From the NCBI GenBank assembly GCA_021734025.1, contig JAIPJS010000013.1:1-64000 (forward strand): DNA of 64,000 bases. Direction: 5' to 3'. The position numbers and the translations under genes were made by a program. How positions within the stretch are numbered: the stretch's first letter is position 1; each line of letters begins with the position of its first letter. The notes below the pieces were generated by a model. It did no database searches. It saw nothing but the letters and a program-made list of their open reading frames with translations, and was not told where the DNA came from. Below are positions 47,464 through 59,400 of this stretch, piece after piece. The stretch comes from Candidatus Neomarinimicrobiota bacterium (GTDB lineage Bacteria > Fidelibacterota > JAANXI01).

Positions 47464-47940
47464 TATTGCGCCCCTTACTTTGTGTTATTGTGTTGGGTGT
47501 GATTCGAGGAGGGGTTACCTCCGTCGAATTCTGCCGGTGTTTATGCGGCGGGACTAATATGACCGGAAAGGTCATGTTTGGCAAGGGCTCGGGGGTGGAA
47601 TGTCGCATTTGTCAGGGTATTTGGCGCGTTTCTCCAAGAGGAAACATCTAAGGATCTGAATTTGATTATATGGAATCTGAATTAACACGATTCTAACAGT
47701 GTGAGATATGGGCTACGTTGGGGAATAATTGGTGCAATCCACAGGATGCCTCTTCCCTAGATTACCGAACACTTCCTCACAGAGGTGGACGAGCCATAGA
47801 TTTTAATACGAAATTCAAAAAGTACTCCATCCCGTGGCAGCCTGTCCACGATGCAGGCTTGTTTTATGAGTCGGGAACTACGATTTTATTACACACACTA
47901 CTTATGGGTAACCACATTTTGCATTATTCGGAGGAATTGT
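47464..47940. promoter_or_regulatory. Divergent promoter region between PKD/HYR and GH43 genes
   Basis: About 480 bp without a credible gene. It must carry both promoters and possibly a binding site for the hybrid regulator, but I cannot identify boxes with confidence. A GGAGG precedes the GH43 start. Confidence 0.4.
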
Positions 47941-49287
47941 ATGAGGGACTTCCGTGATCATTTGGTCATATTAAGTATCCTACTGGTGAGTGCTGCTTTC
48001 AATCTTTACGCCCAAAATCCGATTATTACGGATCAGTTCACTGCCGATCCCTCGGCCAGGGTTTTTGAGGGAAAAGTATACCTGTATCCCTCGCACGACA
48101 TCCTTGCTACCGAGGAACTGGGACGGGTCGGTTGGTTTTGTATGGAGGATTATCATGTCTTTTCCGCCTCCAATCTGACCGACTGGACTGATCACGGTGT
48201 GATCGTGAGCCAGTACGACGTCCCCTGGGTCGACTCGACGGCGTACAGCCTGTGGGCGCCGGATTGCATCGAACGAAACAGGAAGTATTATTTCTACTTT
48301 CCCGCCCCACCGAAAGATCAAAAAACCCGGCGAGGTTTTTCAATCGGCGTGGCAGTCTCAGACAAGCCGTATGGGCCGTTTACTCCGGAGCCACATCCTA
48401 TTGAAGGCGTTCGCGGCATTGATCCCAATCCGTTTATCGATAAGGACGGACAGGCGTATCTGTACTGGTCAGCGGGAGATATCTATGTGGCAAAACTCAA
48501 AGCAAATATGCTTGAACTTGCATCGGAGCCAAAGATTATTGACAATCTCCCTGAGGAAGGCCTGAAGGAAGGGCCGTATATGTTCGAGCGAAACGGGGTG
48601 TATTATTTAACCTATCCCCATGTGGAACACCAAACCGAGCGGATCGAATATGCCATCGGCGATAGTCCGATTGGCCCTTTTCATGTGACCGGTGTCATAA
48701 TGGATGAATCGCCGAATTGCTGGACCAATCATCAATCAATTATTGAGTACCACGATCAATGGTATCTCTTTTATCATCACAACGATTTGTCACCGGAGTT
48801 CGACAAGAACCGATCCGTGAGAATCGACAGCCTGTTTTTCAACGAAGACGGTACAATACAGAAGGTCACTCCGACCCTGCGCGGGGTGGGAATTACGAAC
48901 GCATCTCAAAAAATCCAGATTGACAGGTATAGTCACAAAAGCGATGCAGGTGCCACGATTGAATTTAACGATACCAACGATACATCTGCGGGCTGGAAGG
49001 CGATACTCGACGAAATGAATGCCTGGATTCAATACAACAGTATTGATTTCGGGAACAAGGAATTTCAGTCGGTGAGTGTACGTGCAGTATCAGCCAAAGG
49101 GGATATTATCCGGCTTAAATTGAATGATGCCGGAGGCCCTGTTCTTGCTGACGTGGAAATTCCTGCAGACGCTCAGTGGAAAATAATCACTACACCGGTA
49201 TCCGGTTCGTTCACCGGCGTTCAAAACCTTGTTGTGACGTCCAAAGGGAATAACCGGGCTGAGATCGACTGGGTACGTTTTGAATAG
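47941..49287 (+). CDS. Glycoside hydrolase family 43 with CBM6-like C-terminus
   Basis: 448 aa from the ATG at 47941, supported by GGAGG eight bases upstream and a signal peptide (residues 1-25, 'ILSILLVSAAFNLYAQ'). The GH43 five-blade propeller (about 28-320) shows the catalytic triad in its usual places: base Asp in 'QFTADPSARVF' (about 36), pKa-modulating Asp in 'RGIDPNPFIDKDGQAYLYW' (about 160), acid Glu in 'LKEGPYMFERNGVYYLTYP' (about 210). The C-terminal 115 residues resemble a CBM6-type beta-sandwich ending 'NRAEIDWVRFE'. Likely an alpha-L-arabinofuranosidase or beta-xylosidase acting on hemicellulose; the exact specificity cannot be read. No T9SS tail, so periplasmic or exported otherwise. 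Confidence 0.85.
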   Translation: MRDFRDHLVILSILLVSAAFNLYAQNPIITDQFTADPSARVFEGKVYLYPSHDILATEELGRVGWFCMEDYHVFSASNLTDWTDHGVIVSQYDVPWVDSTAYSLWAPDCIERNRKYYFYFPAPPKDQKTRRGFSIGVAVSDKPYGPFTPEPHPIEGVRGIDPNPFIDKDGQAYLYWSAGDIYVAKLKANMLELASEPKIIDNLPEEGLKEGPYMFERNGVYYLTYPHVEHQTERIEYAIGDSPIGPFHVTGVIMDESPNCWTNHQSIIEYHDQWYLFYHHNDLSPEFDKNRSVRIDSLFFNEDGTIQKVTPTLRGVGITNASQKIQIDRYSHKSDAGATIEFNDTNDTSAGWKAILDEMNAWIQYNSIDFGNKEFQSVSVRAVSAKGDIIRLKLNDAGGPVLADVEIPADAQWKIITTPVSGSFTGVQNLVVTSKGNNRAEIDWVRFE

Positions 49288-49431
49288 GAAAAGCCGGTGA
49301 CAAAAATCAGATGAGATTGTCACTTTCCCTGCCGTAATTCCACCGATGCATTTGGAATTCGACTATAGAATGACCGTGTTTTCGTATTCTATCTTTTGCT
49401 TATTACTCACCTATTAACCGAGAGGTTCAGT

Positions 49432-49806
49432 ATGGACGCACCGATGTTTTATACTAGCTTTGCCGAGTGGAGCAAAATCCTGTTTTATATGGTGTTAGCG
49501 TTCCTGGTGTTTTACGGACTCTATCGGAAGTATTACGCTCAATCGCCATCATGGAAAAACTGGATTCACCTCGCCGTTTTCCTGCACTTTCTGGTTGGGG
49601 CGCTCTATTCCGGGATCCGGATGGTTACCACAGATCCGTATGACCATATGATGATACGGCGATTCTTCGCCTGGGAGGCGTGGTTTAACTTTGCCTGCGC
49701 GGCGTTCTATTTTCTGTTCATCCAGTATTTCGGAAGGCATATCTCAAAATCGATCCAAGGCCCAGATAAAAACGAGAGGAGAGAAGGCGCTATCTCAACG
49801 GAATAA
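49432..49806 (+). CDS. Small integral membrane protein
   Basis: 124 aa from the ATG at 49432 (GAGAGG ten bases upstream; the in-frame ATG at 49396 has no such site). Three hydrophobic segments (about 15-32 'ILFYMVLAFLVFYGL', 43-60 'WIHLAVFLHFLVGALYSG', 82-100 'WFNFACAAFYFLFIQYFG') and a charged, hydrophilic tail. No family recognised. It follows the GH43 gene at 144 bp and is convergent with the efflux pump, whose stop lies 15 bp away. Confidence 0.65.
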   Translation: MDAPMFYTSFAEWSKILFYMVLAFLVFYGLYRKYYAQSPSWKNWIHLAVFLHFLVGALYSGIRMVTTDPYDHMMIRRFFAWEAWFNFACAAFYFLFIQYFGRHISKSIQGPDKNERREGAISTE

Positions 49807-49821
49807 CACTCGGAGAAACCT

Positions 49822-52800
49822 TTAATTTACTCTGGCAGGAATCAGGTTCGATAATTTCGATTTGATGTCTTCCAGTACCATGTAGAGGCACGGAACAATC
49901 ACCAGGATAATCGAGGTGGCGAAGACGATCCCGAAGCCCAGCGAAATTGCCATGGGAATCAGGTAGGCAGCCTGTCGGGAGGTCTCCAGTATGATTGGTG
50001 TGAGCCCGCCGAATGTGGTCAGCGTCGTGAGAATAATCGGCCGGAAACGCCGGATACCCGCCTGGTGGATGGCTTCGAATGCCGAGAAGTCGGCGCGCTT
50101 TTTATTGGCATAGTCGATCATAATCAGTGAATCGTTCACGACGACGCCGGAAAGCGCAATAATTCCCATCAGGCTGACCAGGGAAAGATCAAATCCGAGC
50201 AGGATGTGTCCGATGACGGCGCCGACGATGCCAAACGGGATAGCGAACATCACAATCAGCGGCTGGAGGTAGCTCCGAAATGCGACCGCCAGTAATCCAA
50301 ATACGATAACCATCGCCAGGGTAAAGCCGCCCCACAGCGTCTGGGTGGATTCCCGCATCTCGGCCTGGCTGCCCTGAAACGTCCACGAAATTCCCGGGTA
50401 ATCGGCGCGCAACTGCGGCAGCACGTCTGTCTGGATTGCGGATAACACCTGCGTCGTGCGCCGCGCCGGCTCCACGTCCATACTGACTGTAACGACCCGT
50501 CGACCGTCCCGGCGATTGATCGAGGTGAACGCTTCGCCGCTTTCCATTTCCGCAACTTCCGTTAGCGGCACATCCATTCCGCTGGGCGTCTGGATTATAA
50601 AGTTATCCAGATTGTGCAGATCTTTCCGATCCTCTTCCGGGAACTTCACTCTGACTTCAATCTCATTTGTCCCCCGAAGTTGCCGCCGGGCAATTGCGCC
50701 ATAGAATGCGTTCCGCACCTGCCGTCCGACTTCTGAAGCGGTCAAACCGAGGCTCCGTCCCTCCGGCAGGAGTTTAAAATCGAACTGGGATTTGCCCCGG
50801 TTGTAGTTGTCGTTGACATCTCTGGTATTTTCGAACTGTTCCATTCGGGTAAAGAACGCCTGGCTGGCCTTTTCCAGGACTTCGATGTTCGAGTGACTCA
50901 AATCCACGCTGATGTCCTGCTGCCAGCCGCCCGGGCCACTTTCCGCCTCAAAGGTGATCTGATCAACGCCTTCCAGATCGCCGATTTCGTTGCGCCAGAG
51001 CTCGATGACATCGGCGGCGGTCATATCCCGTTGCCCCGGCGGCTTCATCACGATCTCCACGTCGATGAAGCTCTGCCCCCGGACGTTGGTCTTAATGCCT
51101 TCTGCCGCCCGGCTCAGGTTGTGCTCCCGGAACATCCGGTGGGTGGAGTTTGTCACTTCTCTGGCCACCCGGGCCGCCTGATCTCTGGTGGTGCCCACCG
51201 GGAGAGAAACACCGGCTTCAATCTCATCAGCCGAGACCTCCGGCATCATAATCATGCCCATGTGGTCACTGTAGCCGTATCCGCCCACCACGACCAGCAG
51301 CGCCACTGCGATACTCAGTGTAATGTACCGGTACCGTAGACAGATTTCGAGAAACGGGCGGTAATAGGTATCCACGAACTGCTTAAACTTTCGGAGAAAC
51401 GCCTGTTGCCACTGATGTACACGATCTCCAATCTTTGTAAGAGACCCTTTGGTCAAATGTCCGAGATGGGCGGGCAGAATGAACAGCGCCTCCAGCAATG
51501 AGACGGCGAGGACGGTGATGACCACAGCCGGCAGCGGCCACCAAAATTTTCCGGTGGTGCCGGGAATGAACAGCAGGGGAATAAAGGCCACGATATTGGT
51601 GAGAATACTGAAGGTCACCGGCCCGGCGATATCTTTGGTACCCTTAATCGCCGCCGGCAGAAAATCCATGCCTTGCTCACGATATTCGTACACGTTTTCG
51701 CCAACGACGATGGCATCGTCCACCACAATTCCAAGCACCACCAGGAAGGCGAACATAGATATCATGTTGATGCTGACGCCAATCACCGGCAAAATCAGGA
51801 TACTGCCGACAAACGAGATGGTCATCCCCATCATCACCCAGAAAGCGAGCTTGTATTCCAGAAACAAGGTCAGGATTAGGAGAACGATAACCACGGCAAT
51901 CACGCCGTTTTCCATAAGAAGGGAAAGGCGCTCCTGGTAATCCCGGGCGCTGCTGCTGTCGATCCGCCATTGCACTCCTGGTGGCAGGGTCGTTTCGAAG
52001 TTTTGCATTATCTCGCGCACCGCCGACTCGATTTCCAGCGGGGACTGAGAGCCGACCCGGTACACCCCAACCTCCACCGACGGCTGCTGATTGTATTCCG
52101 AATGGAATCCGGCCTCCTCGAAGCCGTCCCGGATTTCGGCGATGTCGGCCAGCTGCACATTTGCGCCGGACTCAGTAGAAATTATTGAAATGTTGCCGTA
52201 CTCTGCCGCCCACTGCTTCCGCTCGTTCATCCGAAGCAGAATTTCCCCGTCGTGGGTCTCGATGGCTCCGGCGGCCACATCTCTGCTGGACTGCTCAATA
52301 ATCTGTGCCACATCCCCCAGGGTGATGTCATATTCACGGAGCTTATCCTGTGGAATTTCCACATGGGTGACGTATTCCGGCACGCCGCCGATATCTACCT
52401 GGGTGATCGCCGGATGGCTCAGCATCTGGTCCCGCAACCGCTCGGACAGCTTCCGGAGCGTCCAGATATCCACGTCGCCGTACAGCCCGATCTCCATGAC
52501 CTCCTGCTGCTGTGCCTGGAGTTCTACTTCCGGCTCTTCGATGTTCTCCGGAAACGTCCGGATGCGATTGATAGCCTGGTCGATGTCCTGAAACGCCTTC
52601 ATTCGGTTGGTACCGGCCACCAGCTCGATGTTGACCGATCCGCCGCCTTCGTACGCTGTTGAGGTAATCTCTTTGATACCGGTGACGCCGCGTATGGCTT
52701 CTTCCACCGGCAGCAGAATGCCCTGCTCCACCTCCGCCGGCGCAGCGCCAGGATATTGCACGTTGACTTCCACGATATCCAGCTGGAACTGGGGAAACAC

Positions 52801-52950
52801 TTCCTTCTGGATGTTGAACGCCATCCAGACGCCGCCCAGCAGGAAGACGATCATCAGTAAATTAGCCGCAATGGAGTTGTTGGCCATCCACGCAATCGGA
52901 CCGCCACCACTACTCTCGTTGCCGTCGGAATGTATGGTGTTCTCGTTCAT
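49822..52950 (-). CDS. RND efflux transporter permease (AcrB/MexB-like)
   Basis: 1042 aa, full length for the HAE/AcrB family. First membrane helix '[18 protein letters not shown]' (about 29-46), periplasmic porter domain, then TM helices with the proton-relay Asp pair in '[15 protein letters not shown]' (TM4, about 400-414), second periplasmic loop and TM7-12 ending '[17 protein letters not shown]'. It would take drugs, lipids or metals from the inner membrane/periplasm and pass them to the outer-membrane factor, driven by protons. It is the third gene of the tripartite set (adaptor 48 bp upstream). By sequence it belongs with the many uncharacterised 'efflux RND permease' proteins; substrate unknown. 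Confidence 0.9.
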   Translation of the reverse strand: MNENTIHSDGNESSGGGPIAWMANNSIAANLLMIVFLLGGVWMAFNIQKEVFPQFQLDIVEVNVQYPGAAPAEVEQGILLPVEEAIRGVTGIKEITSTAYEGGGSVNIELVAGTNRMKAFQDIDQAINRIRTFPENIEEPEVELQAQQQEVMEIGLYGDVDIWTLRKLSERLRDQMLSHPAITQVDIGGVPEYVTHVEIPQDKLREYDITLGDVAQIIEQSSRDVAAGAIETHDGEILLRMNERKQWAAEYGNISIISTESGANVQLADIAEIRDGFEEAGFHSEYNQQPSVEVGVYRVGSQSPLEIESAVREIMQNFETTLPPGVQWRIDSSSARDYQERLSLLMENGVIAVVIVLLILTLFLEYKLAFWVMMGMTISFVGSILILPVIGVSINMISMFAFLVVLGIVVDDAIVVGENVYEYREQGMDFLPAAIKGTKDIAGPVTFSILTNIVAFIPLLFIPGTTGKFWWPLPAVVITVLAVSLLEALFILPAHLGHLTKGSLTKIGDRVHQWQQAFLRKFKQFVDTYYRPFLEICLRYRYITLSIAVALLVVVGGYGYSDHMGMIMMPEVSADEIEAGVSLPVGTTRDQAARVAREVTNSTHRMFREHNLSRAAEGIKTNVRGQSFIDVEIVMKPPGQRDMTAADVIELWRNEIGDLEGVDQITFEAESGPGGWQQDISVDLSHSNIEVLEKASQAFFTRMEQFENTRDVNDNYNRGKSQFDFKLLPEGRSLGLTASEVGRQVRNAFYGAIARRQLRGTNEIEVRVKFPEEDRKDLHNLDNFIIQTPSGMDVPLTEVAEMESGEAFTSINRRDGRRVVTVSMDVEPARRTTQVLSAIQTDVLPQLRADYPGISWTFQGSQAEMRESTQTLWGGFTLAMVIVFGLLAVAFRSYLQPLIVMFAIPFGIVGAVIGHILLGFDLSLVSLMGIIALSGVVVNDSLIMIDYANKKRADFSAFEAIHQAGIRRFRPIILTTLTTFGGLTPIILETSRQAAYLIPMAISLGFGIVFATSIILVIVPCLYMVLEDIKSKLSNLIPARVN

Positions 52951-52998
52951 GTATCGATCCGCTCTATAGAAACTAATTGCCCTGAGATATTCATCATA

Positions 52999-54228
52999 TC
53001 ACGAGTCCTGCGCATTGCCAGAATCGGAGCCTGCCACCCGTAACCCGGCACCTTCCACCACTGTGGACAGGTTGGTCGTTACGACTTTGTCATAAGCGTT
53101 CAATCCGTCAGCGATATACGCGTATTGGTTATCTTTAAAGGCAATATCAGCATTTTTAATATTCAGTGTGTCGCCTTCCATGATCCATACGGTATCGTCC
53201 TTGCGGACGTAATCCCGGTTCAGCCGGATGATACCGGTGAGCTCTCTGGCCTGAATGCGTGTTTCGACGAATGCGCCGATCATGAGGGTGGGAACGTCAT
53301 CTGGGCCAGTCCGGTATGCCAGGGGATCATCCACTGCGACGAGCACCCGGGCCATACGGGTCTGGTCTTCCAACTGGCCGACCATCTTATATAGGTGGCC
53401 GGTTCGATAAACGCTGTCCGGCCAGGCGGTACGATTTCTGACTCTGACCGTGGAACCTGTCGTGTCGTCCGATTCCGGAAACCTGAGCCACCGAATATGT
53501 GACAGCGGAACCGTTGCCTCTACCCAGTAAGTGTTGAGTCCGACCAGTCGGGCCAGATTTTCTCCGGCGGAGACCTGCGAACCGATGTTCACGTTTCGGG
53601 TCAGGATATGCGCATCAAATGGAGCGATGATATACGTTCGCTGCAATTCGAGATTGGCCTGTTCCACCGCAGCCCTTGCTGACTCCACGGAAGATCGCGC
53701 GGCGTTCAGCTGCGGTTCCCGCAGCACAAGGGCCCTGTTCTCCGGAGAAAGTTCTTCTTCCAGGAGGTTGAATTCCTTTTCCGCCACGTCTTGTCGTCCC
53801 ATCTCGAGTTTGAGGTCGGCGACGGCCTGGTGGAGTTCGCTCTCCCGCTGCTGGAGTGCATTTCGGTAGTCCGCCGGATCAATACGGAGCAGCGTATCTC
53901 CTTTTTCCACGAATCCGCCCGGCGTGAAATTTTCGGATAATGCCATGATTTCACCGCTGACCCGCGGACGCAGGATAATATCTTTGGCGGGAGTCACCGT
54001 GCCCATGGCAGTGATGGTCGGGCGAAAGGAGCCGGAATCCACCTCGGTGACGTTGACGAGCATGGCAGTCTGTTTGGTAGCGCCAACGCGCTCAGCGGTG
54101 GGCTCGGATGAAAATATGTAAATAGTGATCGCCGCGCCGACTAACAAAATACTCCCGGCAATCAGGAGTGTCTTTTTCCAACCAAAGCGGCCGTTTTCCG
54201 ATGTCTTCGAATTTTTGTTGTCAGACAT
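52999..54228 (-). CDS. RND periplasmic adaptor (HlyD/MFP family)
   Basis: 409 aa. Cytosolic start, one N-terminal membrane helix (about 19-40 'TLLIAGSILLVGAAITIYIF'), then lipoyl half-motif 'ILRPRVSGEIMALSENFTPG', long alpha-hairpin (about 115-190, 'ALQQRESELHQAVADLKLEM'), second lipoyl half 'YIIAPFDAHILTRNVNIGSQVSAGE', beta-barrel and membrane-proximal domains. Links the RND pump to the outer-membrane factor. 48 bp before the pump gene on the same strand: one operon. Confidence 0.9.
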   Translation of the reverse strand: MSDNKNSKTSENGRFGWKKTLLIAGSILLVGAAITIYIFSSEPTAERVGATKQTAMLVNVTEVDSGSFRPTITAMGTVTPAKDIILRPRVSGEIMALSENFTPGGFVEKGDTLLRIDPADYRNALQQRESELHQAVADLKLEMGRQDVAEKEFNLLEEELSPENRALVLREPQLNAARSSVESARAAVEQANLELQRTYIIAPFDAHILTRNVNIGSQVSAGENLARLVGLNTYWVEATVPLSHIRWLRFPESDDTTGSTVRVRNRTAWPDSVYRTGHLYKMVGQLEDQTRMARVLVAVDDPLAYRTGPDDVPTLMIGAFVETRIQARELTGIIRLNRDYVRKDDTVWIMEGDTLNIKNADIAFKDNQYAYIADGLNAYDKVVTTNLSTVVEGAGLRVAGSDSGNAQDS

Positions 54229-54677
54229 TTATTTGTCACCTTGTATTGTATTTTATAACCATGATAAAAATCGTTTCAATTTTTATCGCGTGATAACCTG
54301 TGTAGTTTTAATAATTGCACTTTTGGCCTGACCCGCTTGTGCAGGCTTGTATGGAACACTTGGACGTTTATACCTGGACGCTAAAAGTGCAGAAAAGGTC
54401 AAGGCTGCGTATTCCATTTCGGACATGCTATCTGCTCCCTCTGTGCCAGAATCAGAACTCCCTTGCTTCGTCAATCTTTGGAATTTTCCTGCTAACATGA
54501 TGAAAGGGATGCAACTTAAATAACGGATATTTACAAACCGACCGGTCAGACAGCTGATTCTGGCTTCTCCTACGGTCGCCGAGCATGGTGTCGAAATGGA
54601 ATATGAGGCCAAACTATCTATTTTTATTACTCCAATCATGGTCCTATACTTTTCACTAAACTTGCTTCCAATTACTC
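54229..54677. other. Gap between outer-membrane factor and adaptor genes
   Basis: About 450 bp between two genes of one efflux system, without a credible gene; the minus-strand frame 54283-54639 shows no family features. It may carry a second promoter for adaptor and pump, with the palindrome at 54540-54547. Confidence 0.45.
54540..54547. promoter_or_regulatory. GACCGGTC palindrome, possible TetR-type operator
   Basis: Perfect 8-bp palindrome GACCGGTC inside 'AACCGACCGGTCAGAC', about 310 bp upstream of the adaptor start. TetR-family repressors often control RND operons through such sites, but no regulator gene is adjacent. Confidence 0.2.
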
Positions 54678-56087
54678 CTATGATTCATTACTACTTATTT
54701 CCCGTTCGGTTTCAAAGCCGCCAGCTAACGCCCGATACAACGCAACCCGGTATTCAATCAAAGTCAGCCGGGAGGACAGAAGACTTCGACGGAGTTGCTG
54801 CAAATCAGTCAGGGTCGTCAGCACGTCTATGTAATTCCCGACTCCATTAAAGTATTCCTGTTGCAACTGTTCATAGGTCTGCTCCGCGAGGCTGACTTGC
54901 TCTTCGATGCTGGCAACGCGTTCCGCCTGTTTGGCTTCCTGCACCAACGCATTTTCGACTTCCTGGAATGCCCTAAGAATGGTCTGACCGAATTCACTAA
55001 GCCGCTGATCTCTGACGGCCTCCGCCCGGTCCACCTCGGCCCGGAGCGCACCGGCATTGAACAGCGGTGCCACCAGACTTCCGGAAAGAGAGGTAACCCA
55101 GTCCTGGAAGAGATCAGTGGCGTTATCGCTGGAAGTGGAAGCCGAAACCGACAACGTCAACCTCGGAAACTGGTTGCTGATTGCCGCAGCCAGCTCTTCA
55201 TTTGCCGCGCGTAATTCATTGAATGCACTCTGCACGTCGGGACGTCGTTGAACTAGCTCAGTTGGGACTCCGGTTTCCGGTAATGGGGGCAGAGACGGCA
55301 ACGTGTGAGACTCATATTCTACTGAGCCCTGTGGCGACTCTCCTAACAGGACTGCCAGCTGATGCTCCAGCACCCGAATTCTGGATTCGGCCACGATGCG
55401 CTGTTCCCGGGTAGACTCGATTAACTGGCGCTGTCGCAGAATATCTGCAATGCGGATTTGCCCGCTACTAAATTGGGCTTCGAGGAGGTCCAGCACTTTG
55501 TTATTCGTCTCGATCTGTTGTTGCAACAAATCGTGCTGATTTTGTGCTTCCAGCAGCTGGTACCAGGTCCGGACGACCTCTGCCGAGAGGGAGAGTGCCG
55601 CGGTTCGGTAATCTGCCATCGAGGCCCGGGCACGATACTCTTCTGCCTGAACGCTGGAACGGATCCTGCCCCACAGGTCAACTTCATATACAGATGATAA
55701 TCCCAGGCGAAGTTGCTGGCTGTCGGAATTCCCGGTTTGTGTGTATGTGCCTTCTCCGCTTCCTTCCAGGTCCGGCCAGAGATCGGAAGACGCCCGATCT
55801 GCAACGGCCCTGGCAGCACGAAGACGGTGCCATGCCGCTTCCAGGGAAAAATTAGATTGGAGCGCCCGCGATACCAGGCTATCTAACCGGGAATCATCAA
55901 ATGAGTGCCACCATCGTGAAGGAATCTCTGTCGCGCCGGATTCGGAAAACGAGTCCGATACCTCAACTGGCAGACTGTCTGTCGCTGAGCGTGAAGTACA
56001 ACCGGTCAGGAGCATCGCGGCCAAAAGCATAATTACAAGATTCCATCTCACGGAGGTGAGAGGAACGGATGTGACAGTTTTTGTCAT
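54678..56087 (-). CDS. RND outer-membrane factor (NodT/TolC-like lipoprotein)
   Basis: 469 aa. Lipoprotein signal peptide with lipobox 'LLTGC' (Cys about 30), then two outer-membrane efflux-protein (OEP) repeats: '[20 protein letters not shown]' and '[20 protein letters not shown]', each followed by amphipathic helices and a beta-hairpin ('[20 protein letters not shown]', '[20 protein letters not shown]'). It forms the outer-membrane channel and periplasmic tunnel for the adjacent pump. Transcribed first in the set; 449 bp separate it from the adaptor, a longer gap than between adaptor and pump. Confidence 0.9.
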   Translation of the reverse strand: MTKTVTSVPLTSVRWNLVIMLLAAMLLTGCTSRSATDSLPVEVSDSFSESGATEIPSRWWHSFDDSRLDSLVSRALQSNFSLEAAWHRLRAARAVADRASSDLWPDLEGSGEGTYTQTGNSDSQQLRLGLSSVYEVDLWGRIRSSVQAEEYRARASMADYRTAALSLSAEVVRTWYQLLEAQNQHDLLQQQIETNNKVLDLLEAQFSSGQIRIADILRQRQLIESTREQRIVAESRIRVLEHQLAVLLGESPQGSVEYESHTLPSLPPLPETGVPTELVQRRPDVQSAFNELRAANEELAAAISNQFPRLTLSVSASTSSDNATDLFQDWVTSLSGSLVAPLFNAGALRAEVDRAEAVRDQRLSEFGQTILRAFQEVENALVQEAKQAERVASIEEQVSLAEQTYEQLQQEYFNGVGNYIDVLTTLTDLQQLRRSLLSSRLTLIEYRVALYRALAGGFETEREISSNES

Positions 56088-56462
56088 TAATTTAGGAGGC
56101 AGCGTGCGGTTTTATACTGTCAGACAGAGAAAAATACATATTGTTAGGGGCAGAAGTAGTGGTATATACTGTCAACCCGAATTTCAATTGCATTCCGGTC
56201 ACCGGGTCACCTGAATCCCCATGATTTTTAGAGCCTAAGAACTTTATTTTCATAGGTTTTATCCCTTTGAATTTATCACAAATTTCAACCTATAATTCAG
56301 TTTTATCTTATTCAAGACTCAAATAGTCATGTATAGATTATTATTAAGCAGCTATGCATAATGATTGCCCCGGAGAGAAGAGGAGGAGGGAAAGAGAATT
56401 GGGGTACTTGTGGGAGAGAAAAAATCCTTGCCGGGGCTGGATACCCCGGCAAGGATTGTGGT
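56088..56462. other. Intergenic region between efflux set and giant secreted protein
   Basis: About 375 bp. It contains the promoter of the outer-membrane factor (minus strand) and the terminator of the next minus-strand gene at 56418-56457. No gene visible. Confidence 0.5.
56418..56457 (-). terminator. Strong terminator of giant secreted protein
   Basis: Perfect 14-bp stem AATCCTTGCCGGGG / CCCCGGCAAGGATT (56423-56436 / 56444-56457), loop of 7, followed on the minus strand by a T-run. Lies 5 bp beyond the stop codon. Confidence 0.9.
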
Positions 56463-59400
56463 TTATTTCAGGAGGATCATCTTCCCGGAATCGGAAAATC
56501 CTCGTGTGCGAAAAGTGTAAAAGTACATTCCGCTCGGCAGATCCGCTGCATCAAAGGTAACCTGATGCTTTCCGGCAGGTTTATGGTCCTGGACAAGGGT
56601 CCTGACTCGTTTCCCGCGGATATCGTAAACCGTAATCCGGACATCGCCAGCCTCCGGCATATGGTACTGAATTTCCGTGGTCGGATTAAACGGATTCGGG
56701 TAATTCGGCAGCAGAGCGATCTGCTCCGGGACAGTTTCCGATTGGTCGTTACCGGTAGGTGTTCCACCGGTTACGGAAAAGATGTCGCCACTCTGGATAT
56801 ACGTTACTCCGGCAAATTCAGTGCCCGCAATTGCAGAGACCGTCTCGTATCCAGTGTCACCGGAGTGGAGTATCAGATACGATTCTAATCCTGAAAGGGC
56901 AGTCACCCCTGAGTTGCCGAATCGCACTTCTTTTAGCTTTATCCTGGATGAATTATCCAGTTCGATGACCTTGCCAAACGGCTGAGGAAGGGTCATAGAT
57001 CCTTGCGATTCCACCCATCCGCTAAGCCGGTACGAAGTGGTATCCGTCAGTTCAGCCGCACCTTCTTCTGTGAACTCGTAAAGACGCAGGTCGTAATCCA
57101 ATTCCACAGCGGCTTCCGCACCGAGTTCTTCCGGTAAATTCAGTGTCACCGGCTCATAGAACGTCACCGTCATCGGCTGGCTTATGTCCCCGAACGCCAT
57201 CTCCTGATATTTTGCCACGGGAAGGGCAAAGCCGTTCTGGTTTTTCATCACATACCAGGTCTGGATTCCCGACATCTCTTCATAGTCATCCCAAACAATT
57301 TTGCTGAGATGGGTATAATCCGTCCGGTCGAATTCCTGTAACTGTTTTTTCAGCGCCTCCGGGATACTGTCGGCGGGCTGGCCGACGAGTGTTAACTGGC
57401 CATCGTCACCCAGGTCCTCTGACGAGAATACCGTCGACTCCACCGGAATATTCCAGGCGCTTTCGGTTTCGAGATGATACGCCTGTCTGATTTCTCCCAG
57501 CGAAGGCGTATGGTACGGGAGAAGAGAGCCGCTCCACCAGTCTTCGAAATCGAGATAGGACAAGGTTGAATATCGCACCGGATGTGTTGCACCCGGTTCG
57601 AGCAAATAATCATCCTGGAGGACAGGAACTCTCTGCAGCAGCGAGATCGCCTCCTGGGATTTCTGTCGCCCAAGATCCATCGAATAGCCGCCAGCCGATC
57701 CCATCATCAGATTGGCAATCGGGCCGTTGTTATTCGCCTTCGGATCAAGGAATCCGTTGGCGAACAACGTAACGGTTTGGCCAAACTGGTACCGCAGGTC
57801 GACCTCAAATTCCCTGAGTACTGTCCCGCCTTTGGCCAGCCCTTCGGGATCCGTATCCATTCTGACGGTATATTTTCCTGGTTCCACATTCCGGATATCC
57901 GAGAAGGAACCGTACTCCATGCCGGAAAACTGCGTTTCTGCTTCCACCAGCGTAATGGAGAGGTTATCCGAGTCTGTGATGAAGTTACCCGCCATTACCT
58001 GCACCGTTTCCAGATTGCCTGACATCGGACTCACACCTGACTGCATCTTGAGGTCCAGGGCAGTGGACATATTATCCGGGTTGGTAACAAACTCCTCCGG
58101 ATTTTCAAGCCCGGAAACCGTGGCGACAAATGATTGTCCGGCTTCGAAGGTTGTAGTGAATTCGCCGATTAGCGGTTCGGTGGTTTCGTTTGCCATCACC
58201 GCTTCATATTGATCGATTTGGCTGGCCGGTAGGATTCCGATCCGAAGTGGGACTCCGGCTTTAATCTCCAAAAATCCTGAAATTCCGCCGGGCTGGGCCA
58301 TACCGGGACCGCAGGCAGGAATAATCAGCGGGCCGCCTGTGCAGCCATCGCCACCGGTAATGTCACCGAGAATCGCCGGATCGCCAAACAAGCCGCCTTC
58401 CTGGGATTCCGCAATGATGATCGCTATCTCTTCCATCCCTTCTTTGCCGCCGAGCCCCAGCGCTGCAAACATACCACTGGCCGAACTGCCGCCGCCGATG
58501 GCATGGAGATACATATCATTGGAGCCGACATACAGCATATTCCCATTTAGCGCAGGTGATGACTGCACCGGCTCACCCGTGTCGATGCTCCAGAGTTTAT
58601 CGCCGGGAGAGACCTGAGAGCTTCCGGTGTTGAGTGATGTAATGGCATAAATCCGCCCGTCATCGGAACCGACGTATACTATTTCCCGTTCTCCGCCCGA
58701 TCCCTGATAGGCGTAGTAACTCACGGCGGGTGAGGACTGGACTGCATCATCAGTCTGGTAGCTCCACGCCACGGATTTGTCGCTGTTCAGCGCATAGACT
58801 TTCCCGTTGTCCGACCCAAAAAAGATAGTACCCGATTGTCCGATTGCGGGCGAGGACTTGACAGGCGAACCGGTATCATACGACCAATTCACGCTCCCGG
58901 ACGAACTGATGGAGTAGAGTTTGGAATCGTTGGAACCGACATAGATCGTTCCATCGCCGCTTATCGCGGGAGAAGAACGCACCGGGCCGTCGGTGGAGAC
59001 ACTCCAGACCTCTGTGCCGGAGGAATCCACAGCATAGACGTTGCCGTTGTCGGAACCGAAATAGATAGTGCCATCACTACCGTACGCCGGTGAAGACTTG
59101 ATTTCGTCTCCGGCCCCGAAGGTCCATTTGTGACTGCCGTCCGGATTGACCGCATAAAGGGAATCGCTGTTGGAACCGATATAAATTACTCCGTTCTCGC
59201 CAACCACCGGGGAGGAGACTATACTGTCACCGGTTGCAAACCGCCACTTCTGGTTCCCCTCGTGATCCAGGGCGTAGAGATGTCCGTCTGTTGAGCCAAT
59301 ATAGACGACCGGTCCGGCGCCCACCGCAGGTGAGGATTCAAAGTATTTTACCTGCTCGGGGAAAAATTCCCAGCGTTTACTCCCCTGAGGATCATACGAA

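Noticed and set aside
50893-51339. Long plus-strand frames opposite the RND pump (and similar ones opposite the hybrid regulator and giant protein)
   Set aside because: They are antisense shadows of strongly conserved genes with no independent start signals or motifs.
54283-54639. 118-codon minus-strand frame in the efflux gap
   Set aside because: No signal, repeats or family motif; unlike a TetR regulator, which I looked for in this place.
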